DNA of 64,000 bases from an uncultured Oscillospiraceae bacterium (GTDB lineage: Bacteria > Bacillota > Clostridia > Oscillospirales > Oscillospiraceae): positions 1-64,000 of the forward strand of contig CAKTOW010000007.1 of assembly GCA_934590325.1 (NCBI GenBank). Direction: 5' to 3'. The notes below the pieces were generated by a model, which worked only from the letters and a program-made list of their open reading frames with translations, ran no database searches and was not told where the DNA came from. Of the stretch, positions 24,279 to 32,659 are shown piece by piece. The stretch's first letter is position 1. Each line of letters begins with the position of its first letter. Position numbers and translations under genes: made by a program.

Positions 24279-26480
24279 TTACAGCGCGCCGCCAGGCGCC
24301 GTGTCCAGCCTCTGCCGCGCCACCAGCTCGGCAAACGCCCCGTCGGCGGCGATCAGCTCGTCGTATGTCCCGTCCTCCGCGATCTTCCCGTTATCCAGCA
24401 CGATGATCCGGTCGCATTGCCTGATGGTGGACAGCCGGTGGGCGATGACGATACGGGTGCATTTCAGCTGCTCCAGCGCGTCCGACACCTTTTTCTGCGT
24501 AACATTGTCCAGCGCGCTGGTGGCCTCGTCGAACATCAGGACCCTGGGCTTTGGCGCGACGGCGCGGGCGATCATCAGCCGCTGCTTCTGCCCGCCGGAT
24601 ATGCCGCCCGACCCCTCCGAGATCACCGTGTTCATGCCCATGGGCATTTTCCGTATATCCTCGGCGATACCGGCCAACTCCGCCGCCTCCCACGCATCCT
24701 GCTGCGTCAGCCACGGGGCGGAGATGACGATGTTGGAATAGATGTCCCCCTGGAACAGCTTGCCGTTCTGCGTCACGACGCCGATGCGGCGGCGCAGCGA
24801 CCGCAGGTCGATCTTCTCAAGGTCCCTGCCGTCATAATAGACCGCCCCCTTCTGCGGCTTTTCAAAGCCCAGCAGCAGCCGCAGCAGCGTGGACTTTCCG
24901 CAGCCTGTTTTCCCGACGATGGCCACATACTGGCCGGGGCGTATCTTCAGGGACAGGTCGTCTATGACCAGGGGCATATCATCGCTGTACCGGAAGGACA
25001 CATGGCTCAGCTCGATGCCGCCTGACAGCCGGGTCAGCACCTGCTTGCCGTCGGAGATCTCCGGGACCTCGTCGAAAAAGGGCTTCACCATGGCAAGGAT
25101 GGGCCTGATCTGCGCCGCGGAGAGCGCTATCCCGGCCAGGGACATAAACGCGCCGGACACCATGCCGTAAGCCGTGCTGAATGCGTAGTAGTCCGCCACC
25201 GAAACGCCCGACCGCACCGCCATATAGTACATGACGATGGTCCCCGTAAGGCTTATGGCCAGGCTGATGACGGAATTGAGCTTCAGGAATACCGGCGGGT
25301 CGTAGGCCAGCCGGGCGCTCTCGGCATAGAGGTCACCCCACCGGGCAAAGGCGCGCTTCTCCGCACCGGCCAGCTTGATCTTCTGTATGCCGGAGATGAG
25401 CGCATAGGTCATGCCGCTCTCCTTGCCGGAAAGCTCCATCTGCCGGGCGCTGACCTTCACCTGAATGAGAGAGGACAGCAGAGAGATCACGACAGTCGCC
25501 AGGATAACGACCAGAGCGGGCGTCACAAGCGCCGGCGCATAGGCAAATATCTGCGATATGTATATGAGGGAAAACAGGGACGTAAACCCCGTCGACAGGA
25601 CGGTGGACACCAGCATCCTGCAGAGCACGCCGATCTGCGAGACACGGTTCGCCAGTTCTCCCGCACTGTACGACCTGAAAAAGTCCGCGGGGAGGGACAT
25701 GATGCGCATCATCGCCGCCGCGTCAACGGATATGCTCAGCTTTGTCCCTATCCGTGCCAAAAGCATATCTCTCACCGCTGAGACAAGCAGCATGCTCACC
25801 GAAACACACACGGAAAAGACAGCCATAGCCATCAGCAGCCGGACGCTGCCGGAGGGCAATACCTGTGCGAAAAGCAGCTTGCTGATCACCGGGGAGAGCA
25901 TGCCCAGCAGCGACAGCGCCAGCGTCGCCAGAGCGATCATAATGTAGTCCGACGCGGAAAGCGTCCTCACGATATACCCCGTCAGCGCAGATAAGCTGAG
26001 CTTTTTCAGCGGGAACGGCTTATAAAAGACCACCGCCTCCTCGCCGAACAGGTGCTGCTCCTTCCGGCCGATCCGTTTCCGCCTGCCGGTCTCGGGGTCA
26101 TAATAGGTATAGCCGGAAAGTCCCCCGGGGATAAGCGCCACGGCCTTCCTGCTCTCCCGGAAAGATCCGAGCATAACGCCGATGGCGTCACGATACCACC
26201 CGTCCTCCAGCCGCACCGTGCGCCGCATGATGCCGTAGGGCCGCAGGAGGTATTCCAGCTGCTCGTTCACATCCGTGATGCTGTCCGGGACCTCCCGGCT
26301 CTTTACGCCGCAGTATTTCAGAATGTCGTCGATGGCGGTCTTTGCGGCCCTGCGGTCGTCGCTGACGGCGGCGCTTATCCGCCTCCCCATGACGGCGGAC
26401 GCCATATTGGCAAACGCCTCGGAGAATGCCTCATCGTCGTATTGCCTGCGGTCTCTTATCTGCTCGTCGAACCAGCCCAT
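24279..26480 (-). CDS. NHLM-type bacteriocin ABC exporter (permease + ATPase)
   Basis: 733 residues. The N-terminal ~150 residues are a non-peptidase domain typical of the NHLM/NHLP second transporter. Residues ~165-460 are six membrane helices of an ABC exporter, and the C-terminal ATPase has Walker A GKTGCGKST, signature ISGGQKQRLMIARA and Walker B VLMFDEATSALD. It pairs with the C39-containing ABC protein encoded 16 bases upstream, probably as a heterodimer or second stage in peptide export. The precursor gene follows directly. Confidence 0.88.
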   Translation of the reverse strand: MGWFDEQIRDRRQYDDEAFSEAFANMASAVMGRRISAAVSDDRRAAKTAIDDILKYCGVKSREVPDSITDVNEQLEYLLRPYGIMRRTVRLEDGWYRDAIGVMLGSFRESRKAVALIPGGLSGYTYYDPETGRRKRIGRKEQHLFGEEAVVFYKPFPLKKLSLSALTGYIVRTLSASDYIMIALATLALSLLGMLSPVISKLLFAQVLPSGSVRLLMAMAVFSVCVSVSMLLVSAVRDMLLARIGTKLSISVDAAAMMRIMSLPADFFRSYSAGELANRVSQIGVLCRMLVSTVLSTGFTSLFSLIYISQIFAYAPALVTPALVVILATVVISLLSSLIQVKVSARQMELSGKESGMTYALISGIQKIKLAGAEKRAFARWGDLYAESARLAYDPPVFLKLNSVISLAISLTGTIVMYYMAVRSGVSVADYYAFSTAYGMVSGAFMSLAGIALSAAQIRPILAMVKPFFDEVPEISDGKQVLTRLSGGIELSHVSFRYSDDMPLVIDDLSLKIRPGQYVAIVGKTGCGKSTLLRLLLGFEKPQKGAVYYDGRDLEKIDLRSLRRRIGVVTQNGKLFQGDIYSNIVISAPWLTQQDAWEAAELAGIAEDIRKMPMGMNTVISEGSGGISGGQKQRLMIARAVAPKPRVLMFDEATSALDNVTQKKVSDALEQLKCTRIVIAHRLSTIRQCDRIIVLDNGKIAEDGTYDELIAADGAFAELVARQRLDTAPGGAL

Positions 26481-26496
26481 ATCACGTCCACCTCCC

Positions 26497-28680
26497 TCAC
26501 TCGTTTGATACCAGCTGCGTATAGGTGCCGCCCCGCCGCATCAATTCCTCGTGTGTGCCGCGCTCCACGACCCGGCCCTGCTCCATGACGATGATCTCGT
26601 CGCAGTCCCGGATGGTGGAGAGCCTGTGGGCCACCACGATGCAGGTGATGCCCCTGTCCTTGATGGACTTGACCACATCGTACTCGGTCTTCGCGTCCAG
26701 CGCGCTGGTGGCCTCGTCAAGGATGATGATGGTGGGGTCCTGCGTAAGTACCCTGGCGATCTCCAATCGCTGCCGCTGGCCGCCGGAGAGGTCCCTGCCG
26801 CCCTCCGTCAGCTTATACTGGTAGCCGCCGTCACGCTGCATGATGTCCTCGTGTATCTGTGCATCCCGCGCAGCCATGATCATCTCGAAGTCCTCGATGG
26901 AGTTGTCCCACATTTTTATGTTGTTGGCGATGGTATCCTCAAACAGGATAATATCCTGGTCCACCACGGCCAGTGAGCCCGTGAACACGCTCCTGTCTAT
27001 TTGGGAAATAGGCTTTCCGTCGAACAATATCTCCCCGCTCCACGGCTGGTAAAGGCCGGATATGAGCTTGGAAACAGTGGATTTGCCGCAGCCGGAGGGC
27101 CCGACGATCGCCACGCGGCTTCCCGGCTTCAGCGTCATGTTGAGGTCAATGATCAGCGGCTCGGCAAGGCGGGAATACCCAAACGTGACGTGTCTCAGCT
27201 CCACCGCGCCGGAGAGCTTGCTGTATTCAGCACCGTCGTCCGCCGCTGCTCCCAGGGCGGTATCTGTGGGGTACTTCATAACGTCCTCGATACGCTCCAT
27301 ATCTGCGCGCATCTCCTGAAGGCTCTGCCCCGCCGCGATCAGCGTCATTGCCGGGGACACAAAGGATGCGAGAAACCCCTGAAACGCCAGGATCATACCT
27401 GCGGTGAAGCTTCCCTCCATAGCCAGATAGACGCCCGTCATAAGCACGGCTGTGCCGCAGATCGAGCTGATAAGCACAGGCAGCAGCCCCAGAAGCTGAT
27501 TTATCCTCTGGAATTTCACCTGACTGGCGTTGACACTTGCCTGATAGCCTGCCCACTTTTCAAAGAACCCGTTCTCCGCGCCGCTGGCCTTGATGGTCTC
27601 GATCATCTCGATGCCGGCCACGGTCATACCGGCCAGCTTGCCGGCATCCCGCATCTGTACCCGGGTGATATTGACCCGCTTTTTGGAAATGACGCCCGAA
27701 AGGAGCAGGTTCGCAAACACGGACACCAGCCCTATCATTGTCAGCAGCACGCTGTACCGCAGCATGACCGCAAGGTAGAACACCATCATGACGGCGTCCA
27801 GCGCCAGCGGCGCAAAGGTGTTCACCAGGTGTCCCGCGATCTCGGCGTTGGCCGACTGCCTGCCCTGTATGTCGCCCGCCATGCGCTGGGAGAAAAACTC
27901 CATAGGCATACGGAGCACCTTCCACAGGAAGGTGCTGTTCCCCACCACCGCCAGCTTTCCGTTGATCCGCAGAGAATAGACCGCCTGCATCCACGCCGCG
28001 ACCAGCTGTATCACACTGATACCCGCCAGTGCCAGCGTAAAGGGCATGAGCCAGTCGGGGTTTTCGCCCGTCAGCAGCCGGTCCAGGAACACCCGCGAAA
28101 AAGCGGGTGTGATGATGCCCAGCAGTGCGGAGATAACAGCTGTCAGCGCGGCAAAGGCGATAGCCGCGCCCGCGCCAGACAGCCGCTCTTTTGCATAACT
28201 TATCATGGACCGGGGCTTTCCCTCGGGCTTGAAGTCCTCCCCCGGCTCGAAAAACAGACATATCCCTGTGAACGCATCATCGAAGTCCTTCATGGAAACG
28301 GCATACGTTCCCCTGGCCGGGTCGTTCAGTACAGCCTTGTTTCCACGGAATCCATCAAGTACTACAAAATGATTAAAATTCCAGTGAATGATACACGGAA
28401 ATTTTCCACTTTTTTTCAAGTCCTCCGGCTCAAATTTGTACCCTTTCGCCGCAAGCCCGTAGCTGCGCGCGGCGCGCAGCATATTGCGGGCATTGGAGCC
28501 ATCCCGGGACACACCGCAGTCCAGGCGCACCTGTTCCAGCGGCACCCATTTCCCGTAATATGCCAGGACCATGGCAAGACATGCTGCGCCGCACTCCAGC
28601 GCCTCCATCTGCATCACAACAGGGACCCTGGCAGCGCCCTTTGTAACGGGGGAATTTCTCTTTCCTGCCTTCATTTCCAC
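26497..28680 (-). CDS. C39 peptidase-containing bacteriocin ABC exporter (NHLP type)
   Basis: 727 residues. N-terminal C39 peptidase with intact triad: Cys30 (ALECGAACLAM), His104 (WNFNHFVVLDGF) and Asp120 (LNDPARG), which cleaves after double-glycine leaders. Six-helix exporter domain ~165-450; C-terminal ATPase with GPSGCGKST, LSGGQRQRLEIARVL and IIILDEATSALD. It should remove the leader of, and export, the small precursor encoded downstream. It starts three bases after the HlyD-like gene stop, indicating translational coupling. The sequence before the start has AGGGG with unusual proximity to the preceding stop. Confidence 0.93.
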   Translation of the reverse strand: MEMKAGKRNSPVTKGAARVPVVMQMEALECGAACLAMVLAYYGKWVPLEQVRLDCGVSRDGSNARNMLRAARSYGLAAKGYKFEPEDLKKSGKFPCIIHWNFNHFVVLDGFRGNKAVLNDPARGTYAVSMKDFDDAFTGICLFFEPGEDFKPEGKPRSMISYAKERLSGAGAAIAFAALTAVISALLGIITPAFSRVFLDRLLTGENPDWLMPFTLALAGISVIQLVAAWMQAVYSLRINGKLAVVGNSTFLWKVLRMPMEFFSQRMAGDIQGRQSANAEIAGHLVNTFAPLALDAVMMVFYLAVMLRYSVLLTMIGLVSVFANLLLSGVISKKRVNITRVQMRDAGKLAGMTVAGIEMIETIKASGAENGFFEKWAGYQASVNASQVKFQRINQLLGLLPVLISSICGTAVLMTGVYLAMEGSFTAGMILAFQGFLASFVSPAMTLIAAGQSLQEMRADMERIEDVMKYPTDTALGAAADDGAEYSKLSGAVELRHVTFGYSRLAEPLIIDLNMTLKPGSRVAIVGPSGCGKSTVSKLISGLYQPWSGEILFDGKPISQIDRSVFTGSLAVVDQDIILFEDTIANNIKMWDNSIEDFEMIMAARDAQIHEDIMQRDGGYQYKLTEGGRDLSGGQRQRLEIARVLTQDPTIIILDEATSALDAKTEYDVVKSIKDRGITCIVVAHRLSTIRDCDEIIVMEQGRVVERGTHEELMRRGGTYTQLVSNE

Positions 28681-28683
28681 CCC

Positions 28684-29160
28684 TCAGTTCAGCACAAGAT
28701 CGATCGGCCTGACGCGCTCTGCGATAACGGATACGGCGTACACGCCGTCCTCCAGCCCCGGCGCGTCGGCGCACAATCTATACGCCCAGCCGTCCCCGGA
28801 GAGCCCCGCAAGATGGGCAGCATACGGGTCGATCCGGTCATCGACCCGTATGGGCGTATCCACGGCTTCAGTCACGGCATACTCGACCCCATCGACTGAA
28901 ATAACTGCATTTTCTTTTATCCTTCCGTAGTCCTCCTCGCTCACAAAAACGGACAACCGTCCATTCTCGCAGACACCGCCCGTCTGCACAGTGGTGTCGA
29001 GATGCCCGAACACGCCCCATACACAGGCCCCGGCCAGAAGCACAATGACCGCCGCGAGTACCATCCACACGCTGGGGCTGGAGACCCGGATGTAGTCGTT
29101 CATCTGCTCAGGAGATGAGACCTTTTCTAAATTCCTCTGCCGGAAAATCGCACTCCCCAT
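28684..29160 (-). CDS. Miniature HlyD-like bacteriocin secretion protein
   Basis: 158 residues. The N-terminus (IFRQRNLEKVSSPEQMNDYIRV) followed by one membrane helix (VWMVLAAVIVLLAGACVWGVFG) matches the start of NHLP-system HlyD-family secretion proteins. The outside part is only ~105 residues, compared with about 250-400 in usual members, and lacks the long alpha-helical hairpin; it has beta-barrel/lipoyl-like strands (GRLSVFVSEEDYGRIKENAVISVD). It is the first gene of the export operon, downstream of six tandem repeats. The ATG at 29160 is chosen (GGGAG eight bases ahead); a TTG six bases upstream is possible. It probably acts as a short extracellular adaptor. Confidence 0.75.
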   Translation of the reverse strand: MGSAIFRQRNLEKVSSPEQMNDYIRVSSPSVWMVLAAVIVLLAGACVWGVFGHLDTTVQTGGVCENGRLSVFVSEEDYGRIKENAVISVDGVEYAVTEAVDTPIRVDDRIDPYAAHLAGLSGDGWAYRLCADAPGLEDGVYAVSVIAERVRPIDLVLN

Positions 29161-29177
29161 AGTCAATACTCCCTTAT

Positions 29178-29290
29178 TCGTTATCCTAAACTATACTCGT
29201 TATCCTGGACCATACTCGTTATCCTGGACTATACTCATTATCTTGGACTATACTTGTTATCCTAGACTATACTCGTTATCCTGGACTATC
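29178..29290. repeat. Six tandem 19-bp repeats upstream of the export operon
   Basis: Consecutive units starting at 29178, 29197, 29216, 29235, 29254 and 29273, consensus TCGTTATCCTGGACTATAC, with 0-3 differences each and no spacers; the last is 18 bases. They lie just ahead of the mini-HlyD start, in a position to be regulator-binding repeats. The following 29291-29450 stretch is AT-rich (for example TATAAAATATTTTATA) and probably contains the minus-strand promoter. Confidence 0.9.
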
Positions 29291-29454
29291 GTTATGATAT
29301 AAAATATTTTATAATCAAATTGTACCGCACAGCCCGCTGTTCGGCAAGGACATTTTTCATCGATCACCGATCGCAAGCATAGCAAGCAGGAAAGGCTCGT
29401 TATTTCCGCGCCTTATTATCAATACCGCTTATGTATACTATATAAAATTCATGT

Positions 29455-29483
29455 TTTACTTATCCCGCCGCTGCGCGTATAAT
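29455..29483 (+). promoter_or_regulatory. Probable purA promoter
   Basis: -10 TATAAT at 29478-29483 with a weak -35 TTTACT 17 bases upstream, 44 bases before the purA start. Confidence 0.55.
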
Positions 29484-29526
29484 AAGCCGTTGTTTGAAAA
29501 GCGCACAGAACAGGAGGCGGTCATAT

Positions 29527-30801
29527 ATGGCTAATTGCGCGATCGTAGGTATCAACTGGGGTGACGAGGGCAAGGGCCGCATGGTGGACTACCTGACGAG
29601 GCAGTACGATGTGGTGGTACGGTACCAGGGCGGCGGCAACGCCGGCCACACCGTCATCAACGACATGGGCAAATTCGCCCTGCACCTGCTGCCCTCCGGC
29701 ATCTTCCGCAGCGGCGTGATGAACATTCTGGGCAACGGCGTGGCGCTGGACTGTGAAAACCTGGTAGCGGAGATGGAAACGCTCCGCGCGGCGGGCGTCA
29801 GCATCTCGCCGGAGAACCTGATGGCCAGCAGCCGGGCCTCCCTGCTGCTGCCGTGGCACCGGGAGCTGGACGCGCTGGAGGAGGCGCGGCTCAAGGATAA
29901 GCAGTATGGCTCCACCAAACAGGGCATCGCGCCGTTCTACTCCGATAAGTATCAGAAAAAGACCATCCAGGCGGGCGAACTACTGTGCCCGGAACACCTG
30001 AAGGCCCATCTGCAGGACCTGCTGGAGTGGAAGAACCTCATCCTGCAGCGGGTCTACGGCGCCAAGGGCTACACAATGGCGGAGCTGACCGCGTGGCTGG
30101 ACACGTATGCCGCACAGGTGCGGCCCTACGTGGCGGACACCGGGCGCTATCTGCGCAAAGCCCAGGCCGAGGGTAAGTCCATCCTGTTTGAGGGCCAGCT
30201 GGGCGCGCTGCGCGACCTGGACTACGGCATCTACCCCTACACCACATCCTCCAACACCATCGCCGCCTACGCACCCATCGGCGCGGGGCTGCCCACGGCA
30301 AAGATCGACCAGGTGGTGGGCGTGGTGAAGGCCTACTCCTCCTGCGTGGGCGAGGGTCCCTTCACCTGCGAGTGGTTCGGCGCCGACGCCGAGAAGCTCC
30401 GCGAGGCAGGTGCGGAGTACGGCGCCAAGACGGGCCGTCCCCGCCGTGTGGGTCCCATCGACCTGGTAGCCACCCGCTACGGCGTGGAGGTGCAGGGCGC
30501 CACAAATATCGCCCTCACCAAGCTGGACATCCTCAGCTACATGGCCGAGATCCCCGTCTGCGCCGCCTACGAGATGGACGGCCGGATCACCCGCGAATTT
30601 CCCTTCCCCGCCGTGCTGGAGAAAGCCAAGCCCGTTATGGAGTACCGCCCCGGCTGGCAGTGCGACATCTCCTGCGCACGCACCTGGGAGGAACTGCCCC
30701 AGGCCGCCCGCGATTATGTCGAGTATGTGGAGCAGGCCATCGGCTGCCATATCGGCTATGTCTCCGTAGGTGCCGAGCGGGAGAGCCTGATCATCCGATA
30801 A
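29527..30801 (+). CDS. purA: Adenylosuccinate synthetase
   Basis: 424 residues. Joins IMP and aspartate using GTP to form adenylosuccinate, the first committed step of AMP synthesis. Hallmarks: GINWGDEGKGRMVDYL (P-loop; the usual GxQWGDEGKGK appears as GINWGDEGKGR), GGGNAGHTV, FEGQLGALRDLDYG, and TGRPRRVGPIDL. Start at 29527 with AGGAGGCGG ahead. purB follows 15 bases after the stop, so the two enzymes of the IMP-to-AMP branch are co-transcribed. The Asn-for-Gln change and the QLGALRDLD loop (usual QGxxLDxDxGTYP) suggest a divergent subfamily. Confidence 0.95.
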   Translation: MANCAIVGINWGDEGKGRMVDYLTRQYDVVVRYQGGGNAGHTVINDMGKFALHLLPSGIFRSGVMNILGNGVALDCENLVAEMETLRAAGVSISPENLMASSRASLLLPWHRELDALEEARLKDKQYGSTKQGIAPFYSDKYQKKTIQAGELLCPEHLKAHLQDLLEWKNLILQRVYGAKGYTMAELTAWLDTYAAQVRPYVADTGRYLRKAQAEGKSILFEGQLGALRDLDYGIYPYTTSSNTIAAYAPIGAGLPTAKIDQVVGVVKAYSSCVGEGPFTCEWFGADAEKLREAGAEYGAKTGRPRRVGPIDLVATRYGVEVQGATNIALTKLDILSYMAEIPVCAAYEMDGRITREFPFPAVLEKAKPVMEYRPGWQCDISCARTWEELPQAARDYVEYVEQAIGCHIGYVSVGAERESLIIR

Positions 30802-30816
30802 GTAAGGAGAATCGAT

Positions 30817-32235
30817 ATGTCTCACGATACGTACAACTCCCCGCTGGCGTCCCGCTACGCCTCGGACTATATGCTGCGGCTATTTTCCGACGACAGTCGT
30901 TACCGGACATGGCGGCGGCTGTGGACGGCGCTGGCCCGCGCCCAGCACCAGCTGGGCCTGCCCATCTCCGCGGCGCAGGTGTCCGAGTTGGAGTCCCACA
31001 TCGCCGACATCGACTACGATACGGCCGCCCGGCGTGAGCGGGAGGTCCGCCACGACGTGATGGCCCACGTATACACCTACGGCAAGGCCGCGCCCTCCGC
31101 CGCGGGCATCATCCACCTGGGCGCCACCAGCTGCTACGTGACCGACAACGCCGACCTCATCCTGTACCGGGAGGGCCTTGTCTATCTGCGGACGCAGCTG
31201 CTGGCGGTGCTGGGCTCTCTGGCGGTATTCGCTGAAAAATACGCCGCCACGCCCACCCTGGGCTATACCCACTACCAACCGGCGCAGCCCGTGACCGTCG
31301 GCAAGCGCGCTGCCCTTTGGATGCAGGACTTCTGCGCGGACGTGGAGGAGCTGGACCACGTGCTGTCCACGCTGCACTTCCTGGGCTGCCGGGGCACCAC
31401 CGGCACAGAGGCCAGCTTCATGGCTCTCTTCGACGGAGATGCGGAGAAGATTGACGAGATGAACCGCCGCATCGCGGCGGAGTTCGGCTTCTCCGACTGC
31501 TTCCCGGTCTGCGGGCAGACCTATCCCCGCAAGGTGGACAGCCGCATTCTCGCTTGCCTCAGCGGCATCGCTCAGAGCGCCTACCGCATGGCCAACGACA
31601 TCCGCCTGCTGCAGCATGACCGCCAGCTGGAGGAACCCTTCGAGGACAGCCAGATCGGCTCGTCCGCCATGGCCTACAAGCGCAATCCCATGCGCTGTGA
31701 GCGTATCTGTTCTCTGAGCCGCTATCTGATGGCCGACGCCATGAACGCACCCATGACCGCCAGCGTACAGTGGCTGGAGCGTACGCTGGACGACTCCGCA
31801 AACCGCCGCATCGCGCTGCCGGAGGGCTTCCTGTGCGCTGACGCGGTGCTGCGCCTGTGCCAGAACGTGGCCTCCGGCCTGCGCGTCAACGAAGCCGTCA
31901 CGGCGCGGACGCTGCAGGAGTATCTGCCATTCCTTGCCACGGAGGACATTATGATGGCCGCGGTGAAGCGCGGCGGCGACCGGCAGCAGCTGCACGAGAT
32001 CATCCGCCGCCACTCCATGGCGGCGACAGCGCGCATGAAGGAGGGCCAGCCCTGCGACCTGCTGGACCGTCTGGCGGGCGACCCGGCCTTCGGCCTGACC
32101 CGCCAGGATCTGGACGCCCTGATGGAGCCCCAGCGGTACATCGGCCGCTGCCCCCAGCAGGTACGTCAATTTCTGGACGCCTGCGCGCCGCTGCTGCGGC
32201 AGGCGCAGCCCGCAGACGGCGACATTCGGATATAA
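30817..32235 (+). CDS. purB: Adenylosuccinate lyase
   Basis: 472 residues, ATG preceded by TAAGGAG. Cleaves adenylosuccinate to AMP and fumarate, and SAICAR to AICAR in IMP synthesis. The fumarase/aspartase-superfamily signature is SSAMAYKRNP near residue 290; other conserved parts are HLGATSCYVTDNAD and TLGYTHYQPAQPVTVGKR with the catalytic His of TxYQxAQ loops. Translationally close to purA. Confidence 0.96.
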   Translation: MSHDTYNSPLASRYASDYMLRLFSDDSRYRTWRRLWTALARAQHQLGLPISAAQVSELESHIADIDYDTAARREREVRHDVMAHVYTYGKAAPSAAGIIHLGATSCYVTDNADLILYREGLVYLRTQLLAVLGSLAVFAEKYAATPTLGYTHYQPAQPVTVGKRAALWMQDFCADVEELDHVLSTLHFLGCRGTTGTEASFMALFDGDAEKIDEMNRRIAAEFGFSDCFPVCGQTYPRKVDSRILACLSGIAQSAYRMANDIRLLQHDRQLEEPFEDSQIGSSAMAYKRNPMRCERICSLSRYLMADAMNAPMTASVQWLERTLDDSANRRIALPEGFLCADAVLRLCQNVASGLRVNEAVTARTLQEYLPFLATEDIMMAAVKRGGDRQQLHEIIRRHSMAATARMKEGQPCDLLDRLAGDPAFGLTRQDLDALMEPQRYIGRCPQQVRQFLDACAPLLRQAQPADGDIRI

Positions 32236-32239
32236 AGTC

Positions 32240-32374
32240 AACTCTCTTGGCCGCGCCATCCGCTCCATGGGCATAAACCCCATCCAAATGGGACATTGAA
32301 CAACCATAACCAACTTAAAGCCCTTGTGTCTACCAGGGCCGAACCGCCTGCAGCTGGAGTTGCGGAACAACTGA
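32240..32374 (+). pseudogene. Remnant of a second spo0A 3' end
   Basis: The last 30 bases (32345-32374) encode [13 protein letters not shown] and differ at only two positions from the true spo0A 3' end at 15186-15215. Upstream, GGCCGCGCCATCCGC and GGGACATTGAAC echo the spo0A DNA-binding region (RAIR, GDIE), but the frame is broken and shortened. It is best explained as a decayed partial duplicate of spo0A left after recombination. Confidence 0.5.
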
Positions 32375-32380
32375 ACACGA

Positions 32381-32417
32381 GGAAAGCCCGCACCACAATG
32401 TGGTGCGGGCTTTCCCC
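32381..32417 (+). terminator. Terminator after purAB and the spo0A remnant
   Basis: GGAAAGCCCGCACCA / TGGTGCGGGCTTTCC with a short loop and CCCTTTT after it. Confidence 0.85.
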
Positions 32418-32439
32418 TTTTGTGAGGAACAATATAGGA

Positions 32440-32655
32440 TCACAGTTTGTTGCTGCGTTTCCACAGACCGGCCTTTTCCGCCGCATCGGCGATGTCTTGC
32501 TTGAAGTCCGGGTGAGCAATGCGGATCAGTTCCTCCACACGCTCCCAGGTCGTCAGGCCCTTCATATTGGCAATGCCGTACTCTGTAACAATGTAATTGG
32601 TCATATTTGCAGGGATGGATATCTGCGTACCCGGCTCAAAGTACCGGCAACATCG
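32440..32655 (-). pseudogene. CoA-transferase / acetyl-CoA hydrolase C-terminal remnant
   Basis: The last ~66 residues of an acetyl-CoA hydrolase/4-hydroxybutyrate CoA-transferase-like enzyme: FEPGTQISIPANMTNYIVTEYG, with the motif VTEYGIANMKG, then ERVEELIRIAHPDF and a C-terminal WKRSN. Similarity stops abruptly near 32655 at the border with surface-protein sequence. The CoA-binding N-terminal part and catalytic Glu are missing. Confidence 0.65.
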
Positions 32656-32659
32656 TGGA

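Noticed and set aside
29178..29290. CRISPR array
   Set aside because: The units are contiguous 19-mers without spacers and no cas gene is near.
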